A stretch of DNA of 64,000 nt, taken from the NCBI RefSeq assembly GCF_900169785.1, contig NZ_FWER01000003.1, positions 124,001 to 188,000 on the forward strand, given 5' to 3'. The number at the start of each line of letters is the position of its first letter. The stretch's first letter is position 1. Below, one piece after another: positions 1 through 9,830 of this stretch. This stretch comes from Rhizobium sullae. GTDB taxonomy: Bacteria; Pseudomonadota; Alphaproteobacteria; Rhizobiales; Rhizobiaceae. The notes under the pieces are model-generated. The model saw only the letters and a list, made by a program, of their open reading frames with translations, ran no database searches and was not told where the DNA came from. Position numbers and translations under genes: made by a program.

Positions 1-1172
1 GCCGATTCGACCCAGGTTTCGTTTTCCAGGTTCGGCGTACCGCGCGACAGGATCTGGTAGGTCGAGCGGACGGTCGACTCGTACGGGCCGCGCCAGGAAA
101 CGAATTCCTGTGCTAACGGATCGCTCATCTTCACCGGGTTGGAGTTCAGGCTGAAGAAGCCCGGCAGCGAGTTCGCGTAGATGTCTGCGAATTCGGAGGA
201 GGCAACCCAGCTCAGGAACTTCTTGGCTTCTTCGGCATGCGCGCTCTTCGTATTGAGACCGACGCCGATGTCCGGATGGTCGGAGATGTAGCCGGTGTCG
301 CCAGCCTTCGGAACCGGCGGCGGGAATGCGCCCATCTTGAACTGCGCCTGGCTGTTGAACAGCGAAATTTCCCAGGAACCAGCCGGGTAGATCGCCGCAC
401 GGCCGAGCGTGAAGAGGTTCTGGCTGTCGGAATAGGTCTGCGCTTCGAAGCCATCGCCGAGATAAGGCTTCCACTTGGCAAGTTCCTTAAGGGGCTCGAC
501 CCACTCGGCATCCGTCAGCTTCTTCTTGCCTTCGATCAAGGCCATGCGGCCCTCTTCGCCCTTCCAATAGTTCGGGCCGATGTTCTGGTAGCCCATGGTC
601 GCGGCCTCCCAGAGGTCCTTCGTACCCATTGCCATCGGAATGTAGGTGCCGTCCGCCTTGATCTTTTCGAGAGCGGCGTAGAACTCGTCCTGCGTCTTCG
701 GAACGGCGATGCCGAGCTTTTCGAAGGCATCCTTGTTGTAGATGAAGCCGTGGATGACCGAAGCCATCGGTACGCAGAAGGTGGACTTGCCGTCGTCGGT
801 CGACCAGGCAGCCTTCGCAACCGGCGTGAAGTTTTCCATGCCTGGCAGGCTGGTGAGATCGGCAAGCTGCTTCTTGTTGAAGAGTTCGAGCGACGCGTCG
901 AACGGACGGCAGGTGATGATGTCGCCTGCAGAGCCGGCATCGAGCTTTGCGTTCAGTGAAGCGTTGTATTCCGTCGGAGCAGTCGGCGAGAAGACGAGCT
1001 TGATGCCCGGGTTCTTGGCTTCGAAGGCCGGAATGATCTTTTCCTGCCAGATCTGCAGGTCGTCGTTACGCCAGCTTTCGATCGTCAGCGTGACGTCCGC
1101 AGCATAGGCAAAGCCAGCAGACGTGAGCAGACTGGAGGCAAGCAGCAGGCTTTTCAGAGCAGTGTTTTTCAT
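1..1172 (-). CDS. ABC transporter sugar-binding protein (3' end beyond window)
   Basis: Periplasmic solute-binding protein of a carbohydrate ABC importer (family 1 type). The start at 1172 gives MKNTALKSLLLASSLLTSAGFAYAA, a clean signal peptide, with a gagaggg ribosome site just upstream; the mature part begins DVTLTIESWRNDDLQIWQ. About 390 codons are visible and the C-terminus runs off the left edge. It is divergent from a BadF-type sugar kinase and a GntR regulator, an arrangement known from rhizobial N-acetylglucosamine uptake loci, so an amino sugar is the likely ligand. The substrate is inferred from context only; the solute-binding family assignment is firm. Confidence 0.88.
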   Translation of the reverse strand, partial: MKNTALKSLLLASSLLTSAGFAYAADVTLTIESWRNDDLQIWQEKIIPAFEAKNPGIKLVFSPTAPTEYNASLNAKLDAGSAGDIITCRPFDASLELFNKKQLADLTSLPGMENFTPVAKAAWSTDDGKSTFCVPMASVIHGFIYNKDAFEKLGIAVPKTQDEFYAALEKIKADGTYIPMAMGTKDLWEAATMGYQNIGPNYWKGEEGRMALIEGKKKLTDAEWVEPLKELAKWKPYLGDGFEAQTYSDSQNLFTLGRAAIYPAGSWEISLFNSQAQFKMGAFPPPVPKAGDTGYISDHPDIGVGLNTKSAHAEEAKKFLSWVASSEFADIYANSLPGFFSLNSNPVKMSDPLAQEFVSWRGPYESTVRSTYQILSRGTPNLENETWVES

Positions 1173-1704
1173 TTCCCTCTCCTGTTTTAAGCGCCGCAAG
1201 GCGCTATCTTGGTTCTGGTACAAGCAGTTGGCGTGCCTGAGGTTTACACCCAACGCCACCTTGGTGGGGCCGCCAGCAACTGCCGGCCCCGGAAGCTCGA
1301 CGGACCCGGAAAGCAAAGACGCCCCCGGCCAGTATGCGCCCTCCCAATACGCTGAACTGGGCGCGATATTCTCGAAAGGAAAAAGCTGCGGCGGTCTGAT
1401 CTCCCATGAAGCGCGCGCCCTGAAGCGGCAATCGTGATGCGATCTTTCTTAAGACACCAGCAGATCATTTTAGCGCCGGTTTCTATCTGCCTCTAGGTGC
1501 TGTTCCCTTTTCCGGAATTAAGTCCAAAAAAATACCAATTGTCCAGCCAAATTTAACTTTTGGCGCATACAAATTTCGTTTAAAAATTTTATCATTTAAA
1601 ATCAAATAGATAAAACGGCAAAATTTTCGAGCCAATTCCACTTGGTAAATGGTATTTTTTTGGTATTGTAGTAAAACCAAGGGAATGCGGCATTCGGAGG
1701 TTCG
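1173..1704. promoter_or_regulatory. Divergent promoter region of the sugar locus with GntR-like half sites
   Basis: This 532-base gap separates the binding-protein gene from the kinase gene. Its right half is AT-rich. A dyad TTGGT-n11-ACCAA lies at 1660-1680, just before the kinase ribosome site (ggagg, 1696-1700), and a matching ATACCAA half site is at 1532-1538. TGGT/ACCA dyads are typical of GntR/HutC-family operators such as NagR/DasR sites, so these are plausible targets of the GntR protein encoded at 2586-3350. No gene is evident in the gap. Confidence 0.4.
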
Positions 1705-2589
1705 ATGACGGAACTTGCAATCGGCATAGACGGAGGCGGATCTGGCTGCCGTGCTGCAGTTGCGGACGGGAGGGGCAACGTTCTGGGCCGCGGCAAGGCG
1801 GGGCCTGCCAATATCCTTTCCGATCTCGACAACTCTCTCCTCAATATCGTGGAGTCAGCGCGCGAGGCTCTGCGGGATGCGGGCCTGCCTGCAGAAACCG
1901 TTTCCAAGGTCTCCGCTGTCGTCGGCGTCGCGGGAGCCAACGTCGGCGACTACGGAACCCGCATCGACCGCGCCCTGCCTTTCGCGGACGGCCATGTCGT
2001 CACCGATGCTCTGATCGCGCTTCAGGGCGCGCTTGGCGATTCCGACGGCGTCATCGGCGCCTTTGGCACTGGCTCGGTCTATAATGCACGCCGGGACGGC
2101 AAATTGCGCGGCATTGGCGGCTGGGGATTCGTCGTCGGCGACCAGGCAAGCGGCGCGCGCCTCGGCCGCGACCTATTGGAAAAGTCCCTGCTCGCCTACG
2201 ACAAGGTGCGTCCGTCGTCGCCGCTGACCGCAAGGCTGATGTCTGAATACGGCGGCAACCCCGAACGCGTCGTGGAATTCGCCCATACCGCAAAGCCCAA
2301 GGATTTCGCACGCTATGCGCCGCTGGTCTTCGAGTATGCCGCCCAAGACGACGAGATCGCAATTGCCATCGTTAAGGACGCCGCAGCGGCGATCGGCGAG
2401 AACCTGGACACCCTCCTCTGGCCGCAATGCCCGGCGATCTGCCTGCTCGGCGGCCTCGCAAAGGCCTATGGACCCTGGCTTGCGGAGCGGCACAGGGCAC
2501 TGCTTGCAGAGCCGAAAGGCGACGTCCTCCAGGGCGCGATCGATCTCGCAGTAAAATTTCTCCAAGAGCGACAGAAGGGTGCGGCATGA
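1705..2589 (+). CDS. BadF/BadG-family sugar kinase, probably N-acetylglucosamine kinase
   Basis: A 294-residue ASKHA-fold ATPase. The N-terminal phosphate-1 motif IGIDGGGSGCRAAV (residues 6-19) and the internal GAFGTGS (about 118-124) and GGLAKA motifs are typical of the BadF/BadG/BcrA/BcrD family, which includes N-acetylglucosamine and N-acetylmuramate kinases. The protein should phosphorylate an imported amino sugar in the cytoplasm. The start at 1705 is supported by ggaggt 5 bases upstream. Its last codons overlap the GntR gene (ATGA at 2586-2589), so the two are translationally coupled. The exact sugar is inferred from the neighbouring ABC binding protein and regulator. Confidence 0.85.
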   Translation: MTELAIGIDGGGSGCRAAVADGRGNVLGRGKAGPANILSDLDNSLLNIVESAREALRDAGLPAETVSKVSAVVGVAGANVGDYGTRIDRALPFADGHVVTDALIALQGALGDSDGVIGAFGTGSVYNARRDGKLRGIGGWGFVVGDQASGARLGRDLLEKSLLAYDKVRPSSPLTARLMSEYGGNPERVVEFAHTAKPKDFARYAPLVFEYAAQDDEIAIAIVKDAAAAIGENLDTLLWPQCPAICLLGGLAKAYGPWLAERHRALLAEPKGDVLQGAIDLAVKFLQERQKGAA

Positions 2590-3350
2590 CGGATGATTTC
2601 GCCAGCATCCTTTCGCCCGAGCGCCTCCAGGCCGGCGGCAGCGGCCCGCTCTATGTCAAGCTGCGCCGCACCCTTGAAGAGGCCATCCGCGCCGGTACGC
2701 TCGGCCATGGCGATGCCTTGCCGCCGGAGCGCGACATCGCGGAGTTTGCGACCGTCAGCCGCGTTACAGTCCGCAAGGCGATAGACGAACTCGTTGCGGA
2801 CGGCCTGCTCGTGCGCCGCCACGGCTCCGGCACGTTCGTGGCCAAGCCGGTCTCGAAGGTCGAACAGCGGCTGTCCCAACTCACCTCCTTCACCGAGGAT
2901 ATGGCCCGCCGCGGCATGACCTCGCGCTCCGAATGGCTGCACAAAGGCATTCACACCCCCTCGCCCGACGAGATGATGATTCTCGGCCTCGCCGCTGATA
3001 TCAAGGTCTCGCGGCTGAGCCGCCTGCGCATTGCCGACGATCAGCCTCTGGCGATCGAGAATGCTAGTGTTTCCGGCGAATTCCTGCCGGACCCTTTCGT
3101 GGTGACGACATCGCTTTATGCCGAACTCGAGCGGCGTCAAGTTCGTCCCGTCCGCGCGGTGCAGCGCATCTCGGCCACCAACATGAAGGAAGCCGACGCC
3201 CATCTCCTTGGCGTCCCTGTTGGTGCCGCCGGCCTGTCGATCGAACGTATCTCCTATCTCGGCTCGGGGCGGGCCGTCGAATTCACCCGCTCGCTCTATC
3301 GTGGGGACGCGTATGATTTCGTGGCAGAACTGACGATCGGGGCAAGCTAA
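2586..3350 (+). CDS. GntR/HutC-family transcriptional regulator
   Basis: A 254-residue regulator with an N-terminal winged HTH (about residues 22-85; PLYVKLRRTLEEAIRAG, LPPERDIAEF, SRVTVRKAIDELVADGLL, RRHGSGTFV) and a C-terminal UTRA ligand domain (about 95-245). HutC-subfamily members bind phosphorylated sugars or related effectors. The ATG overlaps the stop codon of the kinase gene, showing an operon; an upstream in-frame extension would lie inside the kinase and is rejected. It probably represses the kinase and the divergent ABC operon through TTGGT/ACCAA dyads in the 1173-1704 region. Confidence 0.9.
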   Translation: MTDDFASILSPERLQAGGSGPLYVKLRRTLEEAIRAGTLGHGDALPPERDIAEFATVSRVTVRKAIDELVADGLLVRRHGSGTFVAKPVSKVEQRLSQLTSFTEDMARRGMTSRSEWLHKGIHTPSPDEMMILGLAADIKVSRLSRLRIADDQPLAIENASVSGEFLPDPFVVTTSLYAELERRQVRPVRAVQRISATNMKEADAHLLGVPVGAAGLSIERISYLGSGRAVEFTRSLYRGDAYDFVAELTIGAS

Positions 3351-3362
3351 GCTTAGGCGTAA

Positions 3363-3479
3363 AACATCCTTGCCGCGAAACGCACGCACCGCACCGCCGA
3401 CGCTTTTTCCATTGTCATCGACGCCGTCGAGCGCGCTGAAATGGATCCTGCTCATTCAGATCTCGATGAATTGCTGTAG
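3363..3479 (+). pseudogene. Remnant of a toxin-antitoxin antitoxin (C-terminal end only)
   Basis: The frame ending at the TAG 3477-3479 reads RTADAFSIVIDAVERAEMDP and then AHSDLDELL, which looks like the C-terminus of a small antitoxin. A TAA at 3360-3362 closes the frame just upstream and there is no start codon, so only the tail survives. It sits 6 bases before the decayed PemK-like toxin, the normal antitoxin position. Assignment rests on position and on the look of the tail. Confidence 0.45.
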
Positions 3480-3485
3480 ACCCGC

Positions 3486-3905
3486 ATGGCATCGATCCCC
3501 GAACCGGAACCGGGTCTTGTCATCCGTTACGATTATCTGTGGTCGCGTGAAGCCCTTTCTGGCAGACATCAAGGGAAGGACAGACGCCATGTCTCGTCGC
3601 TGCAAGCGACAGCGGCAGCCAGCCCCGTTATGTCGTTCTCTTGCCAATCACTCATGCACCGCCATCCGGAAGCACGGTCGGTGTCGAAATACCGTTGAAA
3701 GTAAAGCAGGCAATCGGTCTCAACGATGAGCCGAGTTGGGTCATCGTCTCAGAATACAATGTCGACGAATGGCCGACTGTCACCAGTACCTGGCAGCGAG
3801 GGAACATTCGCTTACGGTTTCATTCCTCCAAGCCTCTTTGGCTGGGTCAAAGTCAAATTCCTCGAACTTGCGCGGGGTAACAAGACAGCCTCGGTACGCC
3901 GGTGA
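3486..3905 (+). pseudogene. PemK/MazF-like toxin, frameshifted pseudogene
   Basis: Three frames have to be joined to recover a PemK-like growth inhibitor of about 140 residues. The first begins MASIPEPEPGLVIRYDYLWS, the second carries PRYVVLLPITHAPPSGSTVG and EPSWVIVSEYNVDEWP, and the third carries PGSEGTFAYGFIPPSLFGW and ends FLELARGNKTASVRR at the TGA 3903-3905. Single-base losses near 3590 and near 3775 explain the breaks. MazF/PemK proteins are ribosome-independent mRNA endonucleases; this copy cannot produce one. Together with the preceding antitoxin tail it is a dead toxin-antitoxin locus. Confidence 0.75.
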
Positions 3906-3938
3906 CCGAGACTTGTCTTTCGATTCAAATAGATAAAC

Positions 3939-3968
3939 CCGGAAAACGAGTCACTTTCCGGCTTTTTT
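3939..3968 (+). terminator. Intrinsic terminator after the PemK-like remnant
   Basis: The stem CCGGAAA (3939-3945) pairs with TTTCCGG (3955-3961) and is followed by six T residues (3963-3968). It reads on the + strand and lies between the decayed toxin gene and the 3' end of metH. Confidence 0.7.
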
Positions 3969-3998
3969 GAATCGACCTGAACATCGCGCGCTCCGCCC

Positions 3999-6900
3999 TT
4001 ACGCCGCGTCGTCGATCTGCTCAGCCGCCTTGCGCGGCACGTAGTTGAGCACCGGCCCGAGCCAGCGTTCCACTTCGGAAATCTCCATGCCCTTACGCGC
4101 GGCATAGTCCTCGACCTGGTCGCGTTCCACCTTGGCAACGCCGAAATAGTAGCTGTCGGGGTGGCCGATATAGAGGCCGGAGACCGAAGAACCGGGCCAC
4201 ATCGCGTAGCTTTCCGTCAGCTTCACGCCAGCTGCTTTCTCAGCGTCGAGCAGGCGGAAGAGCGTTGCCTTTTCCGTGTGGTCGGGCTGCGCCGGATAGC
4301 CAGGTGCGGGGCGGATGCCGGCATATTCCTCGGTAATGAGTTGCTCGTTGCTGAGCGTCTCGTCTTTGGCATAGCCCCAGTATTCACGGCGGACCCGTTC
4401 GTGCATGCGCTCGGCAAAGGCCTCCGCAAAGCGGTCGGCGATCGCCTTGACGAGGATCGAGGAGTAGTCGTCGTTCGCCCGCTCGAAGCGCTCGGCAATG
4501 GCGATTTCCTCGATACCCGCCGTCACCACGAAGCCGCCGACATAATCCTCGACACCGCTCGAAACCGGCGCGACGAAATCCGACAGCGCCACGTTCGGGC
4601 GGCCGTCGCGCTTCGAAAGCTGCTGGCGGAGCGTATAGAAGGTTGCAAGCTCTCTGTTGCGCGCCTCATCCGTGAAGAGACGGATATCGTCACCGACAGC
4701 GCCAGCCGGCCAGAAGCCGATCACGGCGCGCGGGCGGAACCACTTCTCGTCGATCACCTTCTTCAGCATCGCCTGCGCATCGACCCAGAGCGCTCGCGCC
4801 GCTTCGCCCTGCTTCTCGTCTTCAAGGATCGCGGGATAACGGCCACGCAATTCCCAGGTCTGGAAGAACGGCGTCCAGTCGATGTACTTGGCGATTTCCG
4901 CCAGATCGTAGTCCTCGAACACCTTGGTGCCGATGAACTGCGGCCTGGTCGGCTTGTGGGCGGCCCAATCCACCTGCTGCGCATTCTCGCGGGCGCGAGG
5001 GAGCGGCAGGCGAACCTTCTCCGCTTCGCTGCGCGCATGGGCGGCAGCAACCTTGGCATATTCGCCGCGAATGTCATCGATATAGGACTGGCGCGTATCC
5101 GGAGAAAGCAAGGACGAGACGACGCCGACGGCACGGCTCGCATCCGTCACATAAACCGTCTGGCCCTTGTTGTAGCCCGGATGGATCTTCACAGCCGTAT
5201 GAACGCGGCTCGTCGTCGCGCCGCCGATCAGCAGCGGGATATCGAAGCCCTCACGTTCCATTTCGGCTGCCACATGCACCATCTCGTCAAGCGAAGGCGT
5301 AATGAGACCTGAAAGGCCGATGACATCGACCTTCTCGGCCACCGCCGTCTCGAGGATTTTCGTCGCCGGCACCATCACGCCGAGGTCGATGATCTCGTAA
5401 TTGTTGCAGGCAAGTACGACGCCGACGATGTTCTTGCCGATATCGTGCACATCGCCCTTGACGGTCGCCATCAGGATCTTGCCGGCAGTCTTCCTCTCAT
5501 CGCCGCCGTTCAGGCGCTTTTCCTCTTCCATGTAAGGCAGCAGCACGGCGACCGCCTGCTTCATGACGCGCGCCGACTTGACGACCTGCGGCAGGAACAT
5601 CTTGCCCGAGCCGAAGAGATCGCCGACCACGTTCATGCCGGCCATCAGCGGGCCCTCGATGACATGCAGCGGACGCGCCGCCTTCTGGCGGGCCTCCTCG
5701 GTATCGGCCTCGATATATTCGGTGATGCCGTTGACCAGCGCGTGTTCAAGACGCTTCTCGACCGTCCATTCGCGCCAGGAAAGATCCTGAACCCTGGCTT
5801 CCTTGGTCCCTGAACCGCGGAAACGTTCGGCGACCTCGAGCAGGCGCTCGGTACCATCCGGACGGCGGTTCAAAACGACGTCCTCGCAGGCCTCGCGCAG
5901 TTCCGGATCTATCTGGTCGTAGACCGCGAGCTGGCCGGCATTGACGATGCCCATGTCCATACCCGCCTGGATGGCGTGGTAGAGGAATACGGCATGCATC
6001 GCCTCGCGCACCGGCTCGTTGCCACGGAACGAGAACGAGAGGTTGGAAACGCCGCCGGAAATGTGCACCAGCGGCATACGCTGACGGATCGTGCGCGTCG
6101 CCTCGATGAAATCGACGCCGTAGTTGTTGTGCTCCTCGATGCCGGTCGCGACCGCGAAGATGTTGGGATCGAAGATGATGTCTTCAGGCGGAAAGCCCGC
6201 CTTCTCGGTCAACAGCTTATAGGCGCGCGTGCAGATTTCCACCTTGCGCTTGTAAGAATCCGCCTGCCCCGTCTCGTCGAAGGCCATGACGACGACGGCG
6301 GCACCATAGCGGTGCAGCAGCTTCGCCTGGGCAAGGAAATTCTCCTCGCCTTCCTTCAGCGAGATCGAATTGACGATCGGCTTGCCCTGGACGCATTTCA
6401 GGCCCGACTCGATGATCGAGAACTTCGACGAATCGATCATCACCGGCACGCGGGCAATATCCGGCTCGGCGGCAATCAGATGCAGGAACTCGACCATCGC
6501 CTTTTCCGAATCGATCAGGCCCTCGTCCATGTTGATGTCGATAACCTGAGCGCCGTTTTCGACCTGATCGCGCGCCACATCGAGCGCCGCATTGTAGTCG
6601 GCATTGGTGATCAGCTTGCGGAAGCGGGCCGAACCGGTGACGTTGGTGCGCTCGCCGACATTGACGAATGGGATATCCTTGGTCAGCTCGAAGGGCTCGA
6701 GGCCGGAAAGCGACATGAACGGCCGGTGCTCCGGGATCGGCCGTGGCTTGTACTTGGCGACCGTTTCGGCGATCGCGTGGATATGCTCCGGCGTCGAGCC
6801 GCAGCAGCCGCCGACGATATTGACGAGGCCCTCGCGCGCGAAGCTGTCGATCTGTGCGGCCATCAGCTCCGGCGTTTCGTCGTACTGGCCGAATTCGTTC

Positions 6901-7772
6901 GGCAGGCCGGCATTCGGATAGGCGCAGACGAAGACGTCGGCAACGCCCGAAAGCTCCTGCAGGTGCGGACGCATCGCATTGGCGCCGAGCGCGCAGTTGA
7001 GACCGATCGTAAATGGATTGGCGTGACGCACCGAATTCCAGAAGGCCGATGGCGTCTGGCCGGACAGCGTGCGGCCGGAAAGGTCGGTGATCGTGCCGGA
7101 GATCATCACCGGCAGGCGGATGCCCTTCGCTTCGAACCGCTCCTCGCAGGCAAAGATCGCCGCCTTGGCGTTCAGCGTGTCGAAAATGGTCTCGATGAGG
7201 ATGATGTCGGCGCCGCCATCGATGAGGCCGTCGATCTGCTCGCCATAGGCGATGCGCAGTTCATCGAAGCTGATCGCACGGAAACCCGGATTGTTGACGT
7301 CAGGCGAAATCGAGGCGGTACGGTTCGTAGGGCCGATGGCGCCGGCGACGAAACGGCGGCGGCCATCCTCGCGCTCGGCTCGGATCGCCGCGCGGCGCAC
7401 GATCTCGGCGCCCTCCTTGTTCAGCGCGTAGACTTCGCCTTCCATCTGATAATCGGCTTGCGCGATGCGGGTCGAGGAGAAGGTATTGGTTTCGAGAATA
7501 TCCGCGCCGGCCTTGGCGTATTTGTAGTGGATTTCCTCAAGCGCCTGCGGCTGCGTCAGGATCAGAAGGTCGTTATTGCCCTTCTGGTGACAGGCGCAGC
7601 CGATGAAGCGCTCGCCCCGGAACTGGTCCTCATCGTAGCCAAGGCCCTGGATCTGCGTGCCCATGGCGCCGTCAAGAACGAGGATTCGCTCGCTTGCGGC
7701 TTTCCGCAGAGCTGCAAAGACTTCGCTGCCGTCGCGTTTTGCCCCTTCGGGACCGAAAAGATTGTCGAACAC
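3999..7772 (-). CDS. metH: Cobalamin-dependent methionine synthase
   Basis: A full-length MetH of 1257 residues, which transfers the methyl group of methyltetrahydrofolate to homocysteine via cobalamin in the cytoplasm. Domains in order are: the homocysteine/zinc domain (about 25-345) with zinc ligands Cys260 and Cys323-Cys324 in the same spacing as the E. coli enzyme; the pterin-binding domain (about 375-635); the cobalamin cap and B12 domain with the DxHxxG motif in GDVHDIGKN; and the C-terminal reactivation (AdoMet) domain with [12 protein letters not shown] and [21 protein letters not shown] place the start at the GTG 7772 with ggag 8 bases upstream; an upstream ATG at 7817 lies inside a palindromic operator and is unlikely. 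It is divergent from an AGE epimerase gene. Confidence 0.97.
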   Translation of the reverse strand: MFDNLFGPEGAKRDGSEVFAALRKAASERILVLDGAMGTQIQGLGYDEDQFRGERFIGCACHQKGNNDLLILTQPQALEEIHYKYAKAGADILETNTFSSTRIAQADYQMEGEVYALNKEGAEIVRRAAIRAEREDGRRRFVAGAIGPTNRTASISPDVNNPGFRAISFDELRIAYGEQIDGLIDGGADIILIETIFDTLNAKAAIFACEERFEAKGIRLPVMISGTITDLSGRTLSGQTPSAFWNSVRHANPFTIGLNCALGANAMRPHLQELSGVADVFVCAYPNAGLPNEFGQYDETPELMAAQIDSFAREGLVNIVGGCCGSTPEHIHAIAETVAKYKPRPIPEHRPFMSLSGLEPFELTKDIPFVNVGERTNVTGSARFRKLITNADYNAALDVARDQVENGAQVIDINMDEGLIDSEKAMVEFLHLIAAEPDIARVPVMIDSSKFSIIESGLKCVQGKPIVNSISLKEGEENFLAQAKLLHRYGAAVVVMAFDETGQADSYKRKVEICTRAYKLLTEKAGFPPEDIIFDPNIFAVATGIEEHNNYGVDFIEATRTIRQRMPLVHISGGVSNLSFSFRGNEPVREAMHAVFLYHAIQAGMDMGIVNAGQLAVYDQIDPELREACEDVVLNRRPDGTERLLEVAERFRGSGTKEARVQDLSWREWTVEKRLEHALVNGITEYIEADTEEARQKAARPLHVIEGPLMAGMNVVGDLFGSGKMFLPQVVKSARVMKQAVAVLLPYMEEEKRLNGGDERKTAGKILMATVKGDVHDIGKNIVGVVLACNNYEIIDLGVMVPATKILETAVAEKVDVIGLSGLITPSLDEMVHVAAEMEREGFDIPLLIGGATTSRVHTAVKIHPGYNKGQTVYVTDASRAVGVVSSLLSPDTRQSYIDDIRGEYAKVAAAHARSEAEKVRLPLPRARENAQQVDWAAHKPTRPQFIGTKVFEDYDLAEIAKYIDWTPFFQTWELRGRYPAILEDEKQGEAARALWVDAQAMLKKVIDEKWFRPRAVIGFWPAGAVGDDIRLFTDEARNRELATFYTLRQQLSKRDGRPNVALSDFVAPVSSGVEDYVGGFVVTAGIEEIAIAERFERANDDYSSILVKAIADRFAEAFAERMHERVRREYWGYAKDETLSNEQLITEEYAGIRPAPGYPAQPDHTEKATLFRLLDAEKAAGVKLTESYAMWPGSSVSGLYIGHPDSYYFGVAKVERDQVEDYAARKGMEISEVERWLGPVLNYVPRKAAEQIDDAA

Positions 7773-7815
7773 GGGCGGACTCCTTGACGTCGTTAAAGAC
7801 CAAAGTGACCAAATC

Positions 7816-7835
7816 ACATAAAGATATCTTTATGT
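7816..7835. promoter_or_regulatory. Perfect 20-bp palindrome upstream of metH, probable SahR operator
   Basis: ACATAAAGATATCTTTATGT is a perfect palindrome centred 53 bases upstream of the metH GTG start. ATAAAGATATCTTTAT-type sites are, as I recall, the operators of the ArsR-family regulator SahR, which controls methionine-cycle genes (metH, metF, ahcY) in Alphaproteobacteria. The regulator gene itself is not in this window, so the link is by motif and target gene. Confidence 0.7.
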
Positions 7836-7945
7836 CAATATATGCCTGGCGTTTAATGCTTTGCAAGGCTTGGCGGGTGACAGACTCGAGCGTGCCCTAT
7901 ATAGGCCTTTTCGCAAGGCGTTGTGCACGAAATGGGAGGAGTAAC

Positions 7946-9205
7946 ATGGCACCTGCAATCGGCGGCACCGGGCTCGGAAACTGGAGCGCCCGTGCCTATC
8001 ACCGGAACTGGCTTCTTGCCCAGGCGAACGGCCTTTTCGATTTCTTCCAGCACAATTCTATCAATCCCAAAGGCGGTTTCTACGATCTCGACGATCATGG
8101 CAAGCCGCTTGATGCGGAGGGACAGGTTCGCAGCATCCATATCGCATCGCGCGCAGTCCATTGCTTCTCGGTCGGCGTCCTTCTCGGCCGTCCGGGTGCC
8201 GCCGGCGTCGTCGATCATGGCATGGACTATCTCTGGAACCATCATCGCGACAAGAAGAACGGCGGTTATTTCTGGTCGCTGAATGACAGCGGCCCGGTTG
8301 ATTCCAACAAGCAGGGCTACGGCCACGCCTTCGTATTGCTCGCCGCCTCTTCCGCCAAGACGATCGGCCATCCGCTGGCCGACGGCATGCTGGCCGACAT
8401 CACGGAAATCCTAAACACGAAGTTTTGGGAGGCGCAACACGGCGCCATCGCCGAGGAATTCACCGCCGACTGGCGGCCGCTCGACGGCGGCGCCTATCGC
8501 GGTCAGAACTCCAACATGCATCTGACCGAAGCGCTGATGGCCGCCTTCGAGGCCACCGGCGACAAGGACTATCTCGCCAAGGCCGAAAGCATTGCCGATC
8601 TCGTCATCCTCCGCGCGGCCGGTTCCGTCGGCTGGCGCGTTGCGGAACATTTCAGCGCCGATTGGGCCCTCGACAAGAATTACTATCATCCGAACGAAAT
8701 GTTCCGTCCCGCCGGCACCACGCCCGGCCACTGGCTGGAATGGGCTCGCCTCATCCTGCAGCTCTGGTCGCTCGGCGGCAAGCGCCACGACTGGATGCCG
8801 GACGCGGCAAAGGGCCTCTTCTCGCAGTCCATGGCGCTCGGCTGGGACAGCAGGAAAGGCGGCTTCTTCTATACGCTCGATTGGGACGATAAGCCCGCCA
8901 AGCGCAACAAGCTCTGGTGGCCGGCCTGCGAGGGTGCCGCCGCCGCCCACTTCCTCAACGAGCACCTGCCGAGCGACTTCCACGAGCAAAGCTACCGCAA
9001 GATCTGGAATGTCATCGAACGCGCCTTCATAGACCACGAGAACGGCGGCTGGCACGAAGAGCTGACGGAAGACCTCGTTCCCTCCCACAGCCTCTTTCCC
9101 GGCAAGGGCGATATCTACCATGCCCTCCAGGCCTGCCTCATTCCGCTCTTCCCGGCGGCCGGCAGCCTGACCAAGGGGATTATCGAAGTCGGCGGGAGGA
9201 TTTAA
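7946..9205 (+). CDS. AGE-family epimerase/isomerase (N-acylglucosamine 2-epimerase or mannose isomerase type)
   Basis: A 419-residue cytoplasmic (alpha/alpha)6-barrel enzyme of the AGE superfamily, which interconverts aldoses and ketoses or 2-epimers (N-acetylglucosamine/N-acetylmannosamine, mannose/fructose, mannose/glucose). Recognisable stretches are GFYDLDDHGKP, RSIHIASRAVHCFSV, GGYFWSLNDSGP, YRGQNSNMHLTEALMAA, DKNYYHPNEMFRP, TTPGHWLEWARL and NGGWHEELTED. The ATG at 7946 follows a strong gggaggag site at 7934-7941. The length fits the mannose isomerase/YihS-like branch. The sugar cannot be fixed from sequence; neither neighbour helps. Confidence 0.88.
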   Translation: MAPAIGGTGLGNWSARAYHRNWLLAQANGLFDFFQHNSINPKGGFYDLDDHGKPLDAEGQVRSIHIASRAVHCFSVGVLLGRPGAAGVVDHGMDYLWNHHRDKKNGGYFWSLNDSGPVDSNKQGYGHAFVLLAASSAKTIGHPLADGMLADITEILNTKFWEAQHGAIAEEFTADWRPLDGGAYRGQNSNMHLTEALMAAFEATGDKDYLAKAESIADLVILRAAGSVGWRVAEHFSADWALDKNYYHPNEMFRPAGTTPGHWLEWARLILQLWSLGGKRHDWMPDAAKGLFSQSMALGWDSRKGGFFYTLDWDDKPAKRNKLWWPACEGAAAAHFLNEHLPSDFHEQSYRKIWNVIERAFIDHENGGWHEELTEDLVPSHSLFPGKGDIYHALQACLIPLFPAAGSLTKGIIEVGGRI

Positions 9206-9254
9206 AGCAAGTGGCGGGCGCAAGGCCGGTAGGTGCGCCCCACAGTTAAATCCC

Positions 9255-9743
9255 TCAGCTCAACCGCAAGGAATCCAAATCCTTCGCCAGCATCAGCGAT
9301 AGCGCCTCGACGACGAGATTGTGGTCGTCGCGTTGCGGCAGGCCGGAAACCGTGACGGCGCCGATGCAGCCGGTCCCTTTGACGTTGATCGGGAAACTGC
9401 CGCCGTGCGGCGCGTAGTCGGCACCAGAAAGCCCGTTGTCCTCGACCGTCTTGCCGTCTTTCTGCAGCTTCAGGCCGCACGCATAGCTGCTCTTGAAATA
9501 GCGGAGCACCATGTTGCGCTTGCGACGCACCCACTGGACGTTGTCGGGTGTTGCACCGGGAAGTGCCGCATAAAAGGCCGGCATTGAGTGGAGTGTTACG
9601 TCGATTGCCACGCCGAGGCCGCGTTCGGTCGAAAGTTCCTGCAGCAGCTTGCCGAGCTGCCAGGCGGTCGCAAGGTCGAAGGTATCGAAACTCAGCACCT
9701 TTTCTTGCTCCGCGATCCGGCCGAGATCCTCCTCGATGGTCAT
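9255..9743 (-). CDS. GlcG/HbpS-family (UPF0303) protein, heme-degrading-domain type
   Basis: A 162-residue protein (MTIEEDLGRIAEQEKVLSF...) of the UPF0303/GlcG-HbpS fold, recognisable from FYKSSYACGLK-like text (RYFKSSYACGLKLQKDGK), YAPHGGSFPINVKGTGCIGAV and SGLPQRDDHNLVVEAL. Family members are small cytosolic proteins annotated as heme-degrading-domain proteins, but the function of the UPF0303 branch is unproven. The ATG at 9743 has a gagtgggg ribosome site; the longer in-frame start at 9788 lacks one. It stands alone between the epimerase and a DUF4174 gene. Confidence 0.82.
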   Translation of the reverse strand: MTIEEDLGRIAEQEKVLSFDTFDLATAWQLGKLLQELSTERGLGVAIDVTLHSMPAFYAALPGATPDNVQWVRRKRNMVLRYFKSSYACGLKLQKDGKTVEDNGLSGADYAPHGGSFPINVKGTGCIGAVTVSGLPQRDDHNLVVEALSLMLAKDLDSLRLS

Positions 9744-9830
9744 AGCCCCACTCCTCTTCTGCAATCGGACGGCAGAAAACATCCGCATGCGGAGCCGAAA
9801 AGTAAAGCAAAATCGTGGTGATACCTGCGA

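Noticed and set aside
5976..7787. A 603-codon open frame antisense to metH
   Set aside because: It mirrors the codon pattern of metH on the opposite strand, a usual artefact of high-GC genes; it has no ribosome site or recognisable domain.
7817..7817. ATG at 7817 as the metH start
   Set aside because: It lies inside the 20-bp operator palindrome, and the added 15 residues are not MetH-like; the GTG at 7772 has the better ribosome site.
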